A stretch of 64,000 bases of DNA, taken from positions 5,649 through 69,648 of the forward strand of contig JBEKVB010000014.1 of the NCBI GenBank assembly GCA_049514435.1. The letters run 5' to 3'. The DNA comes from UBA4810 sp002479215 (GTDB lineage Bacteria; Desulfobacterota; Syntrophia; Syntrophales; Smithellaceae). The notes under the pieces were generated by a model. The model made no database searches and was not told the DNA's origin. It saw only the letters and a list, made by a program, of their open reading frames with translations. A program made the position numbers and the translations under genes. This document shows, one piece after another, positions 43,191 through 52,815 of this stretch; the stretch's first letter is position 1, and each line of letters starts with the position of its first letter.

Positions 43191-45596
43191 TTAAATATCT
43201 AAATTGGAAACATCAAGAGCATATTTATAAATAAAATCACGGCGAGGCTCTACCTGATCTCCCATCAGTGTCGTAAATATTTCGTCGGCTAAAACAGCGT
43301 CGTCTACGCTGACCTGCAGTAGCGTTCTTTTTTCTGGATTCATGGTCGTTTCCCAAAGCTGTTCGGGATTCATTTCGCCCAAGCCTTTGTAGCGCTGGAC
43401 GGCCAGACCCTTCTTGCCGGTGTTAATGATATGTTCCACCAACGCTTTAGAGCTTTCCAGAATAATAGCTTCGGCTTTGTCCTCGCCGACATCCCGGTAG
43501 GGCGGTTCCCCGACCACGGAAACCTGCTCCAGCAATGCTTTTATATCGGTAAATTGCGGCGAGCGAAATGTTTCTCGATCCATATAATTTGTTATAGTTT
43601 GTCCGTTTTTCTTAATAGTAAAAACAATTTTATAGCCTCCGTGGTCCTGGTCCTGTTCAATGACATAGTCTATCACGCTGTCTTTCATGGCCTTGAGAGT
43701 TCTTTTCGCGACCGGCTGCAATACCTTTTCGCTTTTAAAGCTTTCATCTTTGAGCGAAGGATCTCCGGCAAGGATACGGAACAATTGTCTATCACGTTGC
43801 TCCTTTTCAAAGCGGTCTAAATGATCCTCTATCCGCATAATCTTTTTGATCAGGCTCAACAATTTATTGCCGGTTGCGGGAAAGCGGCTACCGTCGTCCA
43901 TAACCAAATTGATTTTATCTACTCCATTTTCCAAAATGTAATTTCTCATTTGTTCTTCATTGTGAATATAAAGCTCATTTTTTTTATCCACCACTTTAAA
44001 CAACGGCGGCTGAGCGATAAATAAATATCCTCTTTCAATCAGCTCCCGCATCTGACGGAAGAAAAAAGTCAAAAGCAGCGTTCTAATATGAGAGCCATCG
44101 ACATCGGCATCAGTCATGATAATTACTTTATGATACCGCAATTTGGTTACTTCATATTCTTCTGTACCGATGCCCGTGCCTAAAGCGGTAACAATAAGTT
44201 TAATTTCCTCGTTTTGCAGCATTTTGTCGAAACGCGCCTTTTCCACATTCAATACTTTACCACGCAGGGGCAAGATTGCCTGATTCTTTCTATCGCGTCC
44301 CTGCTTGGCCGAACCGCCGGCGGAATCGCCTTCCACTAAATAAATTTCGCTAAGCGCCGGATCCTTTTCCTGACAATCAGCTAATTTTCCCGGTAAGGAA
44401 CCTACTTCGAGCGCGCTTTTGCGTCTGGTCAATTCACGGGCGCGGCGTGCCGCCTCTCGAGCGCGGGCGGCATCCAAACATTTGTTAAGAATTTGTTTGG
44501 CAATCGATGGATTTTCTTCCAGATAGCTGCCTATTTTTTCATAAACAACGCCTTCCACCAATCCTTTTACTTCACTATTACCCAGCTTGGTTTTTGTTTG
44601 TCCTTCAAACTGCGGATTTTGTACTTTGACGCTGATGACGCAAGCTAACCCTTCCCTTAAATCTTCACCACGCAGGGATTCCTTGCCGTCTTTAATCAGT
44701 TTGTTGCTTGTAGCATAATTGTTAAAAACACGAGTGAGCGCTGATCTAAAACCGATTAAATGTGTCCCGCCTTCAGTAGTATTAATACTATTGGCAAATG
44801 CAAAAATGTTTTCCAGATAAGTTTCATTGTATTGCAGGGCAACTTCTACGAAGCAATCTTCTCTCTCGCCGGCGACATATATAGGATGTTTATGTAACAC
44901 TTTTTTGTTACGGTTTATGTACTCGACAAAGGAAACTATACCGCCCTTATAGAAGAATTCATTATTCTTGTCGGTGCGCTCATCAGTTAAATTTATTTTT
45001 ACGCCGGAATTTAAAAAAGCTAACTCTCTCAGCCGGTTGGAAATAACATCAAAGCTAAATTCGGTATCTTCAAAAATTTCGTCATCAGGTAAAAAAGTGA
45101 CTTTCGTGCCGTGGCTTTTTGTCTTTCCCACCATTTCCAGCGGGGCGTTCGGCACTCCCCGTGTGTAAGATTGACTGTAAACATTGCCATCCCGACGTAC
45201 TTCCAGCTCACATGTTTGAGAAAGGGCATTAACGACCGAAACACCAACACCATGCAGCCCTCCGGAGATTTTATAAGAATCATGGGAAAATTTACCGCCA
45301 GCATGCAGCTTTGTCATAACAACTTCCGCCGCCGATACTTTTTCCGTCTTATGAATGCCTACAGGTATGCCGCGCCCGTTATCGTCTACGACAATACTGT
45401 TATCAACCCTGATTTTTACAGTTATTGTGTCGCAATACCCACCGGCCGCCTCATCAATACTATTATCAACAACTTCATAAACAAGATGGTGCAATCCTTC
45501 TTTACCCGTGGAACCAATATACATGGCCGGCCTTTTGCGCACAGCCTCTAAACCTTCTAAGACTTTAATACTGTCTGCATCATACTTATGTGTCAT
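43191..45596 (-). CDS. gyrB: DNA gyrase subunit B
   Basis: This 801-aa subunit carries the ATPase that drives supercoiling. Motifs include RPAMYIGST, VDNSIDEAAGGYC, DDNGRGIPVGIH, GGLHGVGVSVVNALS, the TOPRIM block YLVEGDSAGGSAKQGRDR and IMTDADVDGSHIRTL, and the C-terminal QRYKGLGEMNPEQLWETTMNP. Length is standard for Gram-negative GyrB. It lies 28 nt from dnaN in the conserved dnaA-dnaN-gyrB-gyrA order, without recF in between. Confidence 0.98.
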   Translation of the reverse strand: MTHKYDADSIKVLEGLEAVRKRPAMYIGSTGKEGLHHLVYEVVDNSIDEAAGGYCDTITVKIRVDNSIVVDDNGRGIPVGIHKTEKVSAAEVVMTKLHAGGKFSHDSYKISGGLHGVGVSVVNALSQTCELEVRRDGNVYSQSYTRGVPNAPLEMVGKTKSHGTKVTFLPDDEIFEDTEFSFDVISNRLRELAFLNSGVKINLTDERTDKNNEFFYKGGIVSFVEYINRNKKVLHKHPIYVAGEREDCFVEVALQYNETYLENIFAFANSINTTEGGTHLIGFRSALTRVFNNYATSNKLIKDGKESLRGEDLREGLACVISVKVQNPQFEGQTKTKLGNSEVKGLVEGVVYEKIGSYLEENPSIAKQILNKCLDAARAREAARRARELTRRKSALEVGSLPGKLADCQEKDPALSEIYLVEGDSAGGSAKQGRDRKNQAILPLRGKVLNVEKARFDKMLQNEEIKLIVTALGTGIGTEEYEVTKLRYHKVIIMTDADVDGSHIRTLLLTFFFRQMRELIERGYLFIAQPPLFKVVDKKNELYIHNEEQMRNYILENGVDKINLVMDDGSRFPATGNKLLSLIKKIMRIEDHLDRFEKEQRDRQLFRILAGDPSLKDESFKSEKVLQPVAKRTLKAMKDSVIDYVIEQDQDHGGYKIVFTIKKNGQTITNYMDRETFRSPQFTDIKALLEQVSVVGEPPYRDVGEDKAEAIILESSKALVEHIINTGKKGLAVQRYKGLGEMNPEQLWETTMNPEKRTLLQVSVDDAVLADEIFTTLMGDQVEPRRDFIYKYALDVSNLDI

Positions 45597-45624
45597 AACT
45601 TCTTTTTCAACTCCCTTTTTTTAA

Positions 45625-46734
45625 CTATATTTTTAACGGCATAACGATACATAGATAGTCATCGCCTTCGGTCTGTTTGATCACCGACGGTTTTATTCCC
45701 GATCCAACTTCAAACATAATACTTTCTTTGCCGATCACTGAAATCGCATCAATCAAATAGTTCACGTTAAATCCCACATCCATATCTTCACCGCTATAAG
45801 TAATATCTATTTCTTCCGTAGCTTCACCCACATCCAGGTTGGTCGAATTAAGCGTCAGCTTACCTTCCGAAAAAGAAAGAATTACCCCGCCATAACGTTC
45901 CGAAGAAACTACATTCATTCTGCGTAAAGCATGAAGGAAAGAGTCCTTTTCCAAAACAACATTTATACCTTTTTCCGCGGGAATAACCCTTTTATAGTCG
46001 GGATAATCGGCATCAACCAGACTAACTTTGAGAAGAGTGTTGTCGGTTTTCACAATAAACATGTTTTTATGGATACCTATCTTTATGTTTTCGTTTTCAT
46101 CGATAATTTTTTTAACTTCCATTAAACCTTTACGGGGAAGGATAACGCCCTTTCCCGTTTCTAAAAAAGATTCAGATAGTAAATGTTTTGCCAGGGCTAA
46201 ACGATGACCGTCGGTGGCCACCATGCGCAATATATTATTTGATTCATCCGAAATAACCTCTAATAATACTCCGTTTAAGTTTTTTCTCGTTTCATCTGTA
46301 GCCATAGCAAACGATGTTTTGTCTATTAAATCCTTAATTATTGTTCCTTTAATATTATAAAGTTGAACATCTTTATCGTCAGCAATACTGGGAAAATCTT
46401 CTGCCGGTAAGCCGGGTATTTTATAGACCGCTCTCTGACAGGATATTTTTACAATGTTATTATCTTGAGAGAAATAAATAACTTCTCCTTGAATTTCCCT
46501 AACCATTTCATATAACTTTTTCGCTGAAATAGTTATTTCACCTTTTTTTATTATTTCCGCTTCATAATCGGAAATTAAACTTATTTCTCTATCTGTAGCA
46601 ATTATTTTCAGTTTATTGGCTTCCGCTTTTAAAAGAACATTGTTCAAAATGGGTAATGTTGTCTTTTTTTCTACAATTCCCAATGTTTTTTGAATACCAT
46701 CAAGAAAGGTGTTTCTATTTATTTTTAGTTCCAT
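45625..46734 (-). CDS. dnaN: DNA polymerase III beta clamp
   Basis: This 369-aa sliding clamp ring subunit tethers polymerase III to DNA. It has the three-domain clamp layout, with VEKKTTLPILNNVLLKA in domain 1 and the peptide-binding C-terminus ending IKQTEGDDYLCIVMPLKI. It follows dnaA by 161 bp of AT-rich sequence that is a candidate origin. Confidence 0.97.
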   Translation of the reverse strand: MELKINRNTFLDGIQKTLGIVEKKTTLPILNNVLLKAEANKLKIIATDREISLISDYEAEIIKKGEITISAKKLYEMVREIQGEVIYFSQDNNIVKISCQRAVYKIPGLPAEDFPSIADDKDVQLYNIKGTIIKDLIDKTSFAMATDETRKNLNGVLLEVISDESNNILRMVATDGHRLALAKHLLSESFLETGKGVILPRKGLMEVKKIIDENENIKIGIHKNMFIVKTDNTLLKVSLVDADYPDYKRVIPAEKGINVVLEKDSFLHALRRMNVVSSERYGGVILSFSEGKLTLNSTNLDVGEATEEIDITYSGEDMDVGFNVNYLIDAISVIGKESIMFEVGSGIKPSVIKQTEGDDYLCIVMPLKI

Positions 46735-46744
46735 ACCTTCCCCC

Positions 46745-46895
46745 TTGTTTTGTATTATTTAGTATTATTTTTTCTTTATATTTAATAAGTAGTAATAGTA
46801 ATAAAGCCTGTGGATATGTTAGTAAATGTAAATTTTGTAATAATTATAATAATATAAATTAATAATCGCTTGTTTATAACCTGATATTAAAAACT
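46745..46895. other. Candidate oriC between dnaA and dnaN
   Basis: This 151-bp gap is extremely AT-rich, especially 46832-46863, fitting a DNA-unwinding element. It contains the DnaA-box-like TGTGGATAT (46809-46817, eight of nine bases), and TGTGGATTA lies just inside the end of dnaA (46904-46912). The count of good boxes is low, so the origin may be split between this gap and the region upstream of dnaA. Confidence 0.45.
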
Positions 46896-48248
46896 TTACG
46901 TTTTGTGGATTAAAACATCTTCAATATCCCGAATTACATTTTTTAATTTAGGATCGACTTCGATTTTGTTTAAAATCTTATTTGTTGCATAAATTACAGT
47001 CGAATGATCTCTATTGCCGATTTTTTGACCGATATCCGGAAAAGAAGCATTGGTTAATTTTCTGGATAAAAACATGGCAATCTGTCGCGCATAAACAAGA
47101 TTTTTATTTTTATTATGCGCTTTTATATCGAATATTTTTACGTTTAATTTTCCGGCAACCACTTTAATTATTTCTTCAATACTTACTTCTTCGTTTCCAT
47201 TGCGATTAACTACGTTTTTTAGTACTTCTTTTACTAAATCCAAGTCAATTTCTCTGCCCGTTAAAGAAGAATAAGCGCTTATTCTAACCAGGAAACCTTC
47301 CAGTTCGCGAATGTTGGATTCTACGTGAGAGGCAATATAGTGAGCGACAGTACTAGGTAAAGTAATTTGACTTTCCTGCATTTTTTTCTCGATGATGGCA
47401 ATTTTTGTTTCTATTTCCGGAGGCTGAATATCAGCGATCAATCCCCACTCAAAACGAGAACGCAGTCGTCCTTCCAAGTTAGGAATGTCTTTAGGAAACT
47501 TATCGCTAGTGACTACTATTTGTTTTCCCGAGTCATGTAACGTATTGAAAGTATGAAAAAATTCTTCCTGGGTTCTTTCTTTTCCTGCTAAAAAATGAAT
47601 GTCGTCAATTAATAAGCAACTGATATTGCGGTATTTTTCCCTAAATTTAGGCATCCGGTCGTAGCGAATAGAATTAATCATTTCATTCATAAATTCTTCC
47701 GCGGACACATACATAACATTTAGTTCCGGGTGGGCGGTAGTGGTGAGAAGACCGGTAGCATTAAGTAAATGTGTTTTTCCTAAGCCGGATCCGCCGTAAA
47801 TGAACAAAGGATTGTAATTTTTGGCCGGTTGTTTGGCTACGGCAATGGAAGCGGCGTGGGCAAACTGATTACAGGGGCCCACCACAAATCTGTCAAAGGT
47901 GTAGTGATTATTTAAAAAAGAATAATTTTTCCCTTTACTTGCCGCCGAAGAGGAAACGCTTTTCGGCTGGATAGGGGACATTGACATAGAATCCGGGCTT
48001 TTTTCTTTACTCTTGGAGAGGATAAATTCAATATCAACTTCAATACCTACAACATTTTGCAATGATTGTTTAATCGTGGAAAAATAGTTATCCAAAAGCC
48101 AATCTTTGAAAAATTTATTGGGCACTACCAGTTGCACGCATTTATCTTCCATAGCAGCTATTTTGATCGGTTTTATCCATGTATCAAAATTTTGCTTACT
48201 TAGCTTTTCCTGAATAATTTTAGCCGTTTTGTCCCAAACTGCTTCCAC
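46896..48248 (-). CDS. dnaA: Chromosomal replication initiator DnaA
   Basis: This 450-aa initiator binds DnaA boxes and opens the origin. Domain I (about 1-80) has QNFDTWIKPIKI; the AAA+ domain carries the Walker A GGSGLGKTHLLNA, Walker B LLIDDIHFLAGK and sensor regions; domain IV has the DNA-binding signature GNRDHSTVIYATNKI. GTG at 48248 follows AAAGGA by 8 nt. The gene heads the dnaA-dnaN-gyrB-gyrA series and sits next to parB, a classic origin arrangement. Confidence 0.98.
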   Translation of the reverse strand: MEAVWDKTAKIIQEKLSKQNFDTWIKPIKIAAMEDKCVQLVVPNKFFKDWLLDNYFSTIKQSLQNVVGIEVDIEFILSKSKEKSPDSMSMSPIQPKSVSSSAASKGKNYSFLNNHYTFDRFVVGPCNQFAHAASIAVAKQPAKNYNPLFIYGGSGLGKTHLLNATGLLTTTAHPELNVMYVSAEEFMNEMINSIRYDRMPKFREKYRNISCLLIDDIHFLAGKERTQEEFFHTFNTLHDSGKQIVVTSDKFPKDIPNLEGRLRSRFEWGLIADIQPPEIETKIAIIEKKMQESQITLPSTVAHYIASHVESNIRELEGFLVRISAYSSLTGREIDLDLVKEVLKNVVNRNGNEEVSIEEIIKVVAGKLNVKIFDIKAHNKNKNLVYARQIAMFLSRKLTNASFPDIGQKIGNRDHSTVIYATNKILNKIEVDPKLKNVIRDIEDVLIHKT

Positions 48249-48272
48249 TGTAACAATCCTTTATAAACATAT

Positions 48273-48292
48273 TTATCAACACGTGTTGATAA
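48273..48292. promoter_or_regulatory. Paired DnaA-box palindrome upstream of dnaA
   Basis: The perfect 20-bp palindrome TTATCAACACGTGTTGATAA is made of two inverted 9-mers, TTATCAACA and TGTTGATAA, each one base from the DnaA box TTATCCACA. It lies 25 bp upstream of the dnaA start and 18 bp beyond the parB stop. It likely serves DnaA autoregulation or origin function. Confidence 0.55.
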
Positions 48293-48309
48293 CCAATGAA
48301 AACTTCACT

Positions 48310-49164
48310 CTATTTCAAATCATCGAGAATTAAACCAGAGAGGCGGTTCAATTCGTCCATAGAAGTGTATCGAATTTCGATAGCACCTTTTTTTGATGTA
48401 CCCTTGATTTGTACCTTTGCTATAAATTTTGCGCTCATCGCCTTTTCCAAGTCAGCCAAAAAACGGTCTTTAGAGCCTTGTTTTTTACTCACTGGCTGCT
48501 TTTTTAAGTTTTGTATTAGTCGTTCCGTTTCCCGAACGTTTAATTCTTTCTTTAAGATTATATTCAACGCCGCAATTTGCTCTTCTGCTGAGTTACAAGC
48601 CAACAAACAGCGGGCATGGCCTGCCGAAATCTTTTTTTCCACAAGAGCCGCCTTTATTTTAGCCGGTAATTTTAATAGCCGGATGGTATTGGTAATCGTC
48701 GAGCGATCCTTGCCCACACGAAAAGATATTGCTTCCTGAGAAAGGTTAAATTTTTCGTTTAAAGTTATGTAGGCCGCCGCTTCTTCCAGGGGGTTTAACT
48801 CTTCCCTTTGGATATTTTCGATCAGCGACATTTCCGCTGCCTGCATATCCGTCGCTTCGCGAATGACAATAGGCACATCTTTTAGGCCTGCGGCCTGAGC
48901 TGCCCGCCAACGGCGTTCTCCGGCAATTATTTCATATCCTTTGTCCAATTTGCGGACAATAATCGGTTGTATAATGCCACTGCTTTTGATGGAATCGACC
49001 AGTTGCTTTTGATTATTATCATGGAAATTTTTTCGGGGTTGATAACGGTTGGGCTGCAACTCTTCAATGCCACAAGAAAAAATAGGTATTTTCTTGTCCA
49101 GGTCATTCAATAGATCCGGAAAAATGGCACCAAGCCCTTTACCCAGCGCGTTTTTCTGTGCCAT
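48310..49164 (-). CDS. parB: Chromosome partitioning protein ParB
   Basis: This 284-aa protein binds parS and, as a CTP-dependent clamp, spreads along DNA for chromosome segregation. The N-terminal ParB/Srx domain has QYPRKNF-type QPRKNFHD and the CTP-binding GERRWRAAQAAGL; the helix-turn-helix core has NLSQEAISFRVGKDRSTITNTIRLLKLP. The C-terminal dimerisation region is present. It starts directly after the parA stop codon, so the two are translationally coupled. Confidence 0.97.
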   Translation of the reverse strand: MAQKNALGKGLGAIFPDLLNDLDKKIPIFSCGIEELQPNRYQPRKNFHDNNQKQLVDSIKSSGIIQPIIVRKLDKGYEIIAGERRWRAAQAAGLKDVPIVIREATDMQAAEMSLIENIQREELNPLEEAAAYITLNEKFNLSQEAISFRVGKDRSTITNTIRLLKLPAKIKAALVEKKISAGHARCLLACNSAEEQIAALNIILKKELNVRETERLIQNLKKQPVSKKQGSKDRFLADLEKAMSAKFIAKVQIKGTSKKGAIEIRYTSMDELNRLSGLILDDLK

Positions 49165-49935
49165 TTACATTATTCCTCCCTGAATTATTTCTTGAGCCAA
49201 TTCCATATAGGCCACAGCCCCGCGCGATTTAATGTCATAAAGAATTATCGGTAATCCATGGCTTGGACTTTCCGAAAGCCGGACATTGCGCGGAATTATC
49301 GTTTTAAAGACTTTGTCTCCAAAATGTTTCTTTACGTCTTCGGTGACACGATGCGAAAGCAAATTGCGCGGATCAAACATGGTCAGTAAAATTCCACCTA
49401 AGGCCAATTCCGGATTTAATCTTACCTTAACAAGCTTAACCGTGTTTAGTAAATACCCTAACCCTTCCATGGCAAAATATTCACATTGTAAAGGAACAAT
49501 CAAAAAGTCGGCAGAAACAAGAGCATTGACTGTCATAAAACCCAGCGAAGGTGGACAGTCAATCAATATAAAATCATACTGCCGTTCCATGGATTTTAGT
49601 AAGTGCCGTAAACGTTTTTCTCTATCTTCGATATGGACAAATTCAACCTCAACACCGATTAAATCCTGGTTGGCGGGAATTATATCCAAATGAGGTATCG
49701 CTGTATGCAGAATAACTTTTTCCAAGGGCGCATTGCCGATCATCGCATGGTATAAATTAGCTTCTTGAAAGGAATTACTTGTTATGCCCATACCGCTTGT
49801 CGAATTGCCCTGAGAATCGCCGTCAATTAGTAAAGTTTTTTTTTCAGCAGCAGCCAGAGATGAAGACAAATTAATCGCAGTAGTTGTTTTGCCGACCCCC
49901 CCTTTTTGATTGGCTATGCATATGATTTTATTCAT
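49165..49935 (-). CDS. parA: Chromosome partitioning ATPase ParA/Soj
   Basis: This 256-aa Walker-type ATPase moves ParB-parS complexes. The deviant Walker A is NQKGGVGKTTTAINLS, Walker A' is DGDSQGNSTSGMG, and Walker B is FILIDCPPSLG. Length is typical for the small chromosomal ParA. It is directly upstream of parB and 72 bp downstream of rsmG, the standard order near bacterial origins. Confidence 0.98.
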   Translation of the reverse strand: MNKIICIANQKGGVGKTTTAINLSSSLAAAEKKTLLIDGDSQGNSTSGMGITSNSFQEANLYHAMIGNAPLEKVILHTAIPHLDIIPANQDLIGVEVEFVHIEDREKRLRHLLKSMERQYDFILIDCPPSLGFMTVNALVSADFLIVPLQCEYFAMEGLGYLLNTVKLVKVRLNPELALGGILLTMFDPRNLLSHRVTEDVKKHFGDKVFKTIIPRNVRLSESPSHGLPIILYDIKSRGAVAYMELAQEIIQGGIM

Positions 49936-50007
49936 TTATTTATTTGATGTCTTCCCGGAAATTCTTTTGAAAAAACTGCCGTAAGAACTAGCATAAAAAA
50001 ACTTTTT

Positions 50008-50688
50008 TTAGAAGGTTTTTTTGTCTTTTTTTGTCTTTTTTCCGACAATAATTTTATGCTGAATACCCCGGAGAGGGGAAATTACATCATGTTGAAATAA
50101 TTCACTAAAATAAGATGCTGTGGCGTTCTTGACACAGGCAGAAAATTCACTATCGATATCCCGACCTTTTAAAGCGATCAATGTACCTTGTAGAGCAAGA
50201 AAAAAAGCGCCCAGCGATAGGAATTCGGAAAGTTTAAAAGCGGCACGGGAAATAACCACATCAAAAAAATCTTTCCATTTATTGTTTTTTATTAAGTTTT
50301 CGGCACGTTCATGAAGAACAACCGTTTCGGTGAGGTTTAAGAGACGGATAATATGCTTTAAAAAGGAAACTTTTTTGCGATTGCTTTCCATTAAATAAAG
50401 CTGCAAATCCGGACAGGCAATCTTTAAAGGAATGCCGGGAAATCCGGCGCCGCTTCCTATATCGATTATCCGGGCTGTGTGGTTATCAATAAATTGCAGA
50501 GCCGTAAGTGAATCCAGAAAATGCTTGCTGACAATTTCCTGGGCGGATTTTTCCGATATCAAATTTGTTTTGGCGTTCCACTGGAGTAATTCCTTTTGAT
50601 ACAGGTCAAATTGTTCCAACTGGAGAGTGCTCAATTCAATACCCAATTCTCGCGTAAACTGACCAAGTAAAATTATTTCCTTTTCCAT
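50008..50688 (-). CDS. rsmG: 16S rRNA (guanine527-N7)-methyltransferase
   Basis: This 226-aa SAM-dependent enzyme (GidB) methylates G527 of 16S rRNA. The GIDB motif ISEKSAQEIVSKHFLDSLTAL and the SAM loop IIDIGSGAGFPGIPLKIACPD are clear. ATG at 50688 is chosen, though there is no good ribosome-binding site; a GTG at 50715 is a second option. It heads the leftward rsmG-parA-parB group. Its usual neighbour mnmG is not here. Confidence 0.94.
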   Translation of the reverse strand: MEKEIILLGQFTRELGIELSTLQLEQFDLYQKELLQWNAKTNLISEKSAQEIVSKHFLDSLTALQFIDNHTARIIDIGSGAGFPGIPLKIACPDLQLYLMESNRKKVSFLKHIIRLLNLTETVVLHERAENLIKNNKWKDFFDVVISRAAFKLSEFLSLGAFFLALQGTLIALKGRDIDSEFSACVKNATASYFSELFQHDVISPLRGIQHKIIVGKKTKKDKKTF

Positions 50689-50807
50689 GATCGGTAAATA
50701 ACAAAAAGGCAGCACGACCGCAAGGGGGGATTAATTCCGTAGCCAAGGCTGTCGGGATAGCGTAGCGTGTTGGAATATGATACAAGCATTGCTGCGGGAG
50801 GAAAGAG

Positions 50808-51545
50808 ATGAAGCCGCAGACGAATATGAAAAATATCAGCATCGTTTTATATAAGCCCAAATATGCCGGTAATGTTGGTTCTATTGCCCGCGCGGCTAAA
50901 AATATGGGTATCGGCAGTATCATCGTTGTAGGCACTACCGATTTTGACCGGGAGGAAATGCAGCAGCGATCCACTCATCTGGCGGCTGATGTTTTAGATA
51001 AAATACAATATTTTGATAATATCGACACAGCTCTTGGCGACTTCAATTATGTTGTGGGAACAACCTCCCGCCTGGGCAAGGCCCGCGGGCCGTTTATTGC
51101 GCCGCGTGTTATTGCCGAAAAAATTGTGAACGTTTCCCGCAAAAATAAAGTTGCTCTGCTTTTCGGCCCCGAAGATACAGGCCTTTTCAATGATGAATTG
51201 CGCTATTGTCATGCTGTAGTCAGCATTCCAACAGCACGAGAACTTAAATCAATTAATCTTTCCCATGCGGTGATGATTGTATGCTACGAAATATTTACCG
51301 CTTCGCTAGCGTCCATTGAAGAAGCAGCACCCAAATTGGCGCTCTCAAAGGAGCTGGAAGGCATGTACGGGCAAATAAAAACCTTGCTTGCCCAAATCCG
51401 TTTTTTAAATCCCGAAAATCCCGATTACTGGATGATGCATTTGCGGCGCTTTTTTACCCGCGCTGGTCTTTTATCGAGAGAAGTAAAAATAATTCGGGGT
51501 ATCTGCCGGCAACTGGAATGGTATGCCCAACACAAAAAAACTTGA
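50808..51545 (+). CDS. trmJ: tRNA/rRNA 2'-O-methyltransferase, TrmJ type
   Basis: This 245-aa SPOUT (TrmH-class) methyltransferase likely modifies position 32 of tRNAs. The knotted core motifs are NISIVLYKPKYAGNVGSIARAAKNMG, LLFGPEDTGLFNDEL and IPTARELKSINLSHAVMIVCYEI. The C-terminal helical extension fits TrmJ. GGGAGG is 6 nt before the ATG. It is divergent from rsmG with a 119-bp gap and begins the rightward arm of genes from the origin region. Confidence 0.93.
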   Translation: MKPQTNMKNISIVLYKPKYAGNVGSIARAAKNMGIGSIIVVGTTDFDREEMQQRSTHLAADVLDKIQYFDNIDTALGDFNYVVGTTSRLGKARGPFIAPRVIAEKIVNVSRKNKVALLFGPEDTGLFNDELRYCHAVVSIPTARELKSINLSHAVMIVCYEIFTASLASIEEAAPKLALSKELEGMYGQIKTLLAQIRFLNPENPDYWMMHLRRFFTRAGLLSREVKIIRGICRQLEWYAQHKKT

Positions 51546-51639
51546 CTTTACCGGGCAGTTCTCATAGGGATTGCGCATACCAAATTGTCTGGCAATATTT
51601 TCCCGGATTTAAATTGAATACCAACGGAGGTTGTAGAAT

Positions 51640-52797
51640 ATGAATAAAGTATTTTCTTTTACCGGCGCGAAAAAAATTGTTTTCGGCACAGGGTCGTTAT
51701 CAACTCTCGCCTCTCACATCAAGGAACTAAACGCGAAAAAACCTCTGGTCGTAATTGATAAAAATCTTTCCCAGGCAGGTTTTCAGGAAAAAGTAGCCAA
51801 GATTCTTAAGCCTGAAGGAATTAAATTTATAATCTTTGATAAGACCGAGCCGGAGCCGCGCATCGAATTGGCGGATGAAGGTGCGGCCGTGGCCATCAAG
51901 AATAAAAGCGATATTATCATCGGGATCGGCGGAGGGAGCGCCATGGACGTAGCCAAAGCCATCGCTGTTTTGGCCACCAACAAGGGAGGCGCAGTTGATT
52001 ATCTGGGGTTGAACAAAGTCCCTAAACAGGGCTTGCCAAAAATAATGATTCCCACCACCGCCGGTACCGGCAGTGAAGTCACCTTTACCGCCGTTTTTGT
52101 GCGGAAGGATCTGCAAAAAAAGGAAGGGATGAACAGCCCTCATCTTTATCCGGAGCTTGCGCTTCTGGATCCGGAATTGACGCTCAGTTTGCCGCCCGGG
52201 CCTACGGCGCAAACAGGCCTTGATGCGCTATGTCATGCCATTGAATCTTATACATCCGTGAATGCCTCTCCCCTGAGCGAGCTTATTTCTCTGCAGGCAA
52301 TCATGCTCATTGCTGAAAATTTGCGCACCTGCGTGCATGACGGCAAAAATTTAGCTGCGCGCGAAAAAATGCTTCTGGGGAGTCTTTATGCGGGGATAGG
52401 TTTGGCCAACGCCGGTGTAACCGCGGTGCATTCGCTTTCCTATCCGTTGGGCGGCAAATACGGAGTCGCGCATGGGCTGGCCAATACCATGATGTTGATT
52501 GCAGTCATGGGCTTTAATCTGCCCGCCGCGTTGGACAAATTTACCGATATCGCCGAAGCCATGGGAGAATGCGTTGACGGTCTTCCCTCCCGCGAGGCGG
52601 CGTATTTGGCCCTTGAAGCTGTCGAGGCGTTAATTGAAGATTGCGGTATTCACAGTACGCTGGCCGAGTTCGGCATCAAAGAAACAGATTTTCCGGCGCT
52701 GGCTGACGTGGCGATGACTGTGGCGCGGCCGCTGGAAAATAATCCGCGGAAAGTAACCAAAGACGATGCGATCGCAATGTACGCGCAGGCTTTTTGA
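51640..52797 (+). CDS. Iron-containing alcohol dehydrogenase
   Basis: This 385-aa enzyme of the Fe-ADH (group III) family interconverts an alcohol and aldehyde or ketone with NAD(P). Motifs include IGIGGGSAMDVAKAIAVL (nucleotide loop), PTTAGTGSEVTFTAVF, and the metal ligands Asp and His in QTGLDALCHAIESY, AVHSLSYPLGG and GVAHGLANTMML. AACGGAGG lies upstream of the ATG. It is followed 18 nt later by a DegT aminotransferase, so the pair may act on one sugar or amino-alcohol substrate; this link is only positional. Confidence 0.92.
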   Translation: MNKVFSFTGAKKIVFGTGSLSTLASHIKELNAKKPLVVIDKNLSQAGFQEKVAKILKPEGIKFIIFDKTEPEPRIELADEGAAVAIKNKSDIIIGIGGGSAMDVAKAIAVLATNKGGAVDYLGLNKVPKQGLPKIMIPTTAGTGSEVTFTAVFVRKDLQKKEGMNSPHLYPELALLDPELTLSLPPGPTAQTGLDALCHAIESYTSVNASPLSELISLQAIMLIAENLRTCVHDGKNLAAREKMLLGSLYAGIGLANAGVTAVHSLSYPLGGKYGVAHGLANTMMLIAVMGFNLPAALDKFTDIAEAMGECVDGLPSREAAYLALEAVEALIEDCGIHSTLAEFGIKETDFPALADVAMTVARPLENNPRKVTKDDAIAMYAQAF

Positions 52798-52815
52798 TAA
52801 ATTAAGGAGGGAAAC

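Noticed and set aside
42563..43234. A 223-codon open frame on the plus strand
   Set aside because: It is antisense to gyrA and crosses into the gyrB end; no family features are seen.
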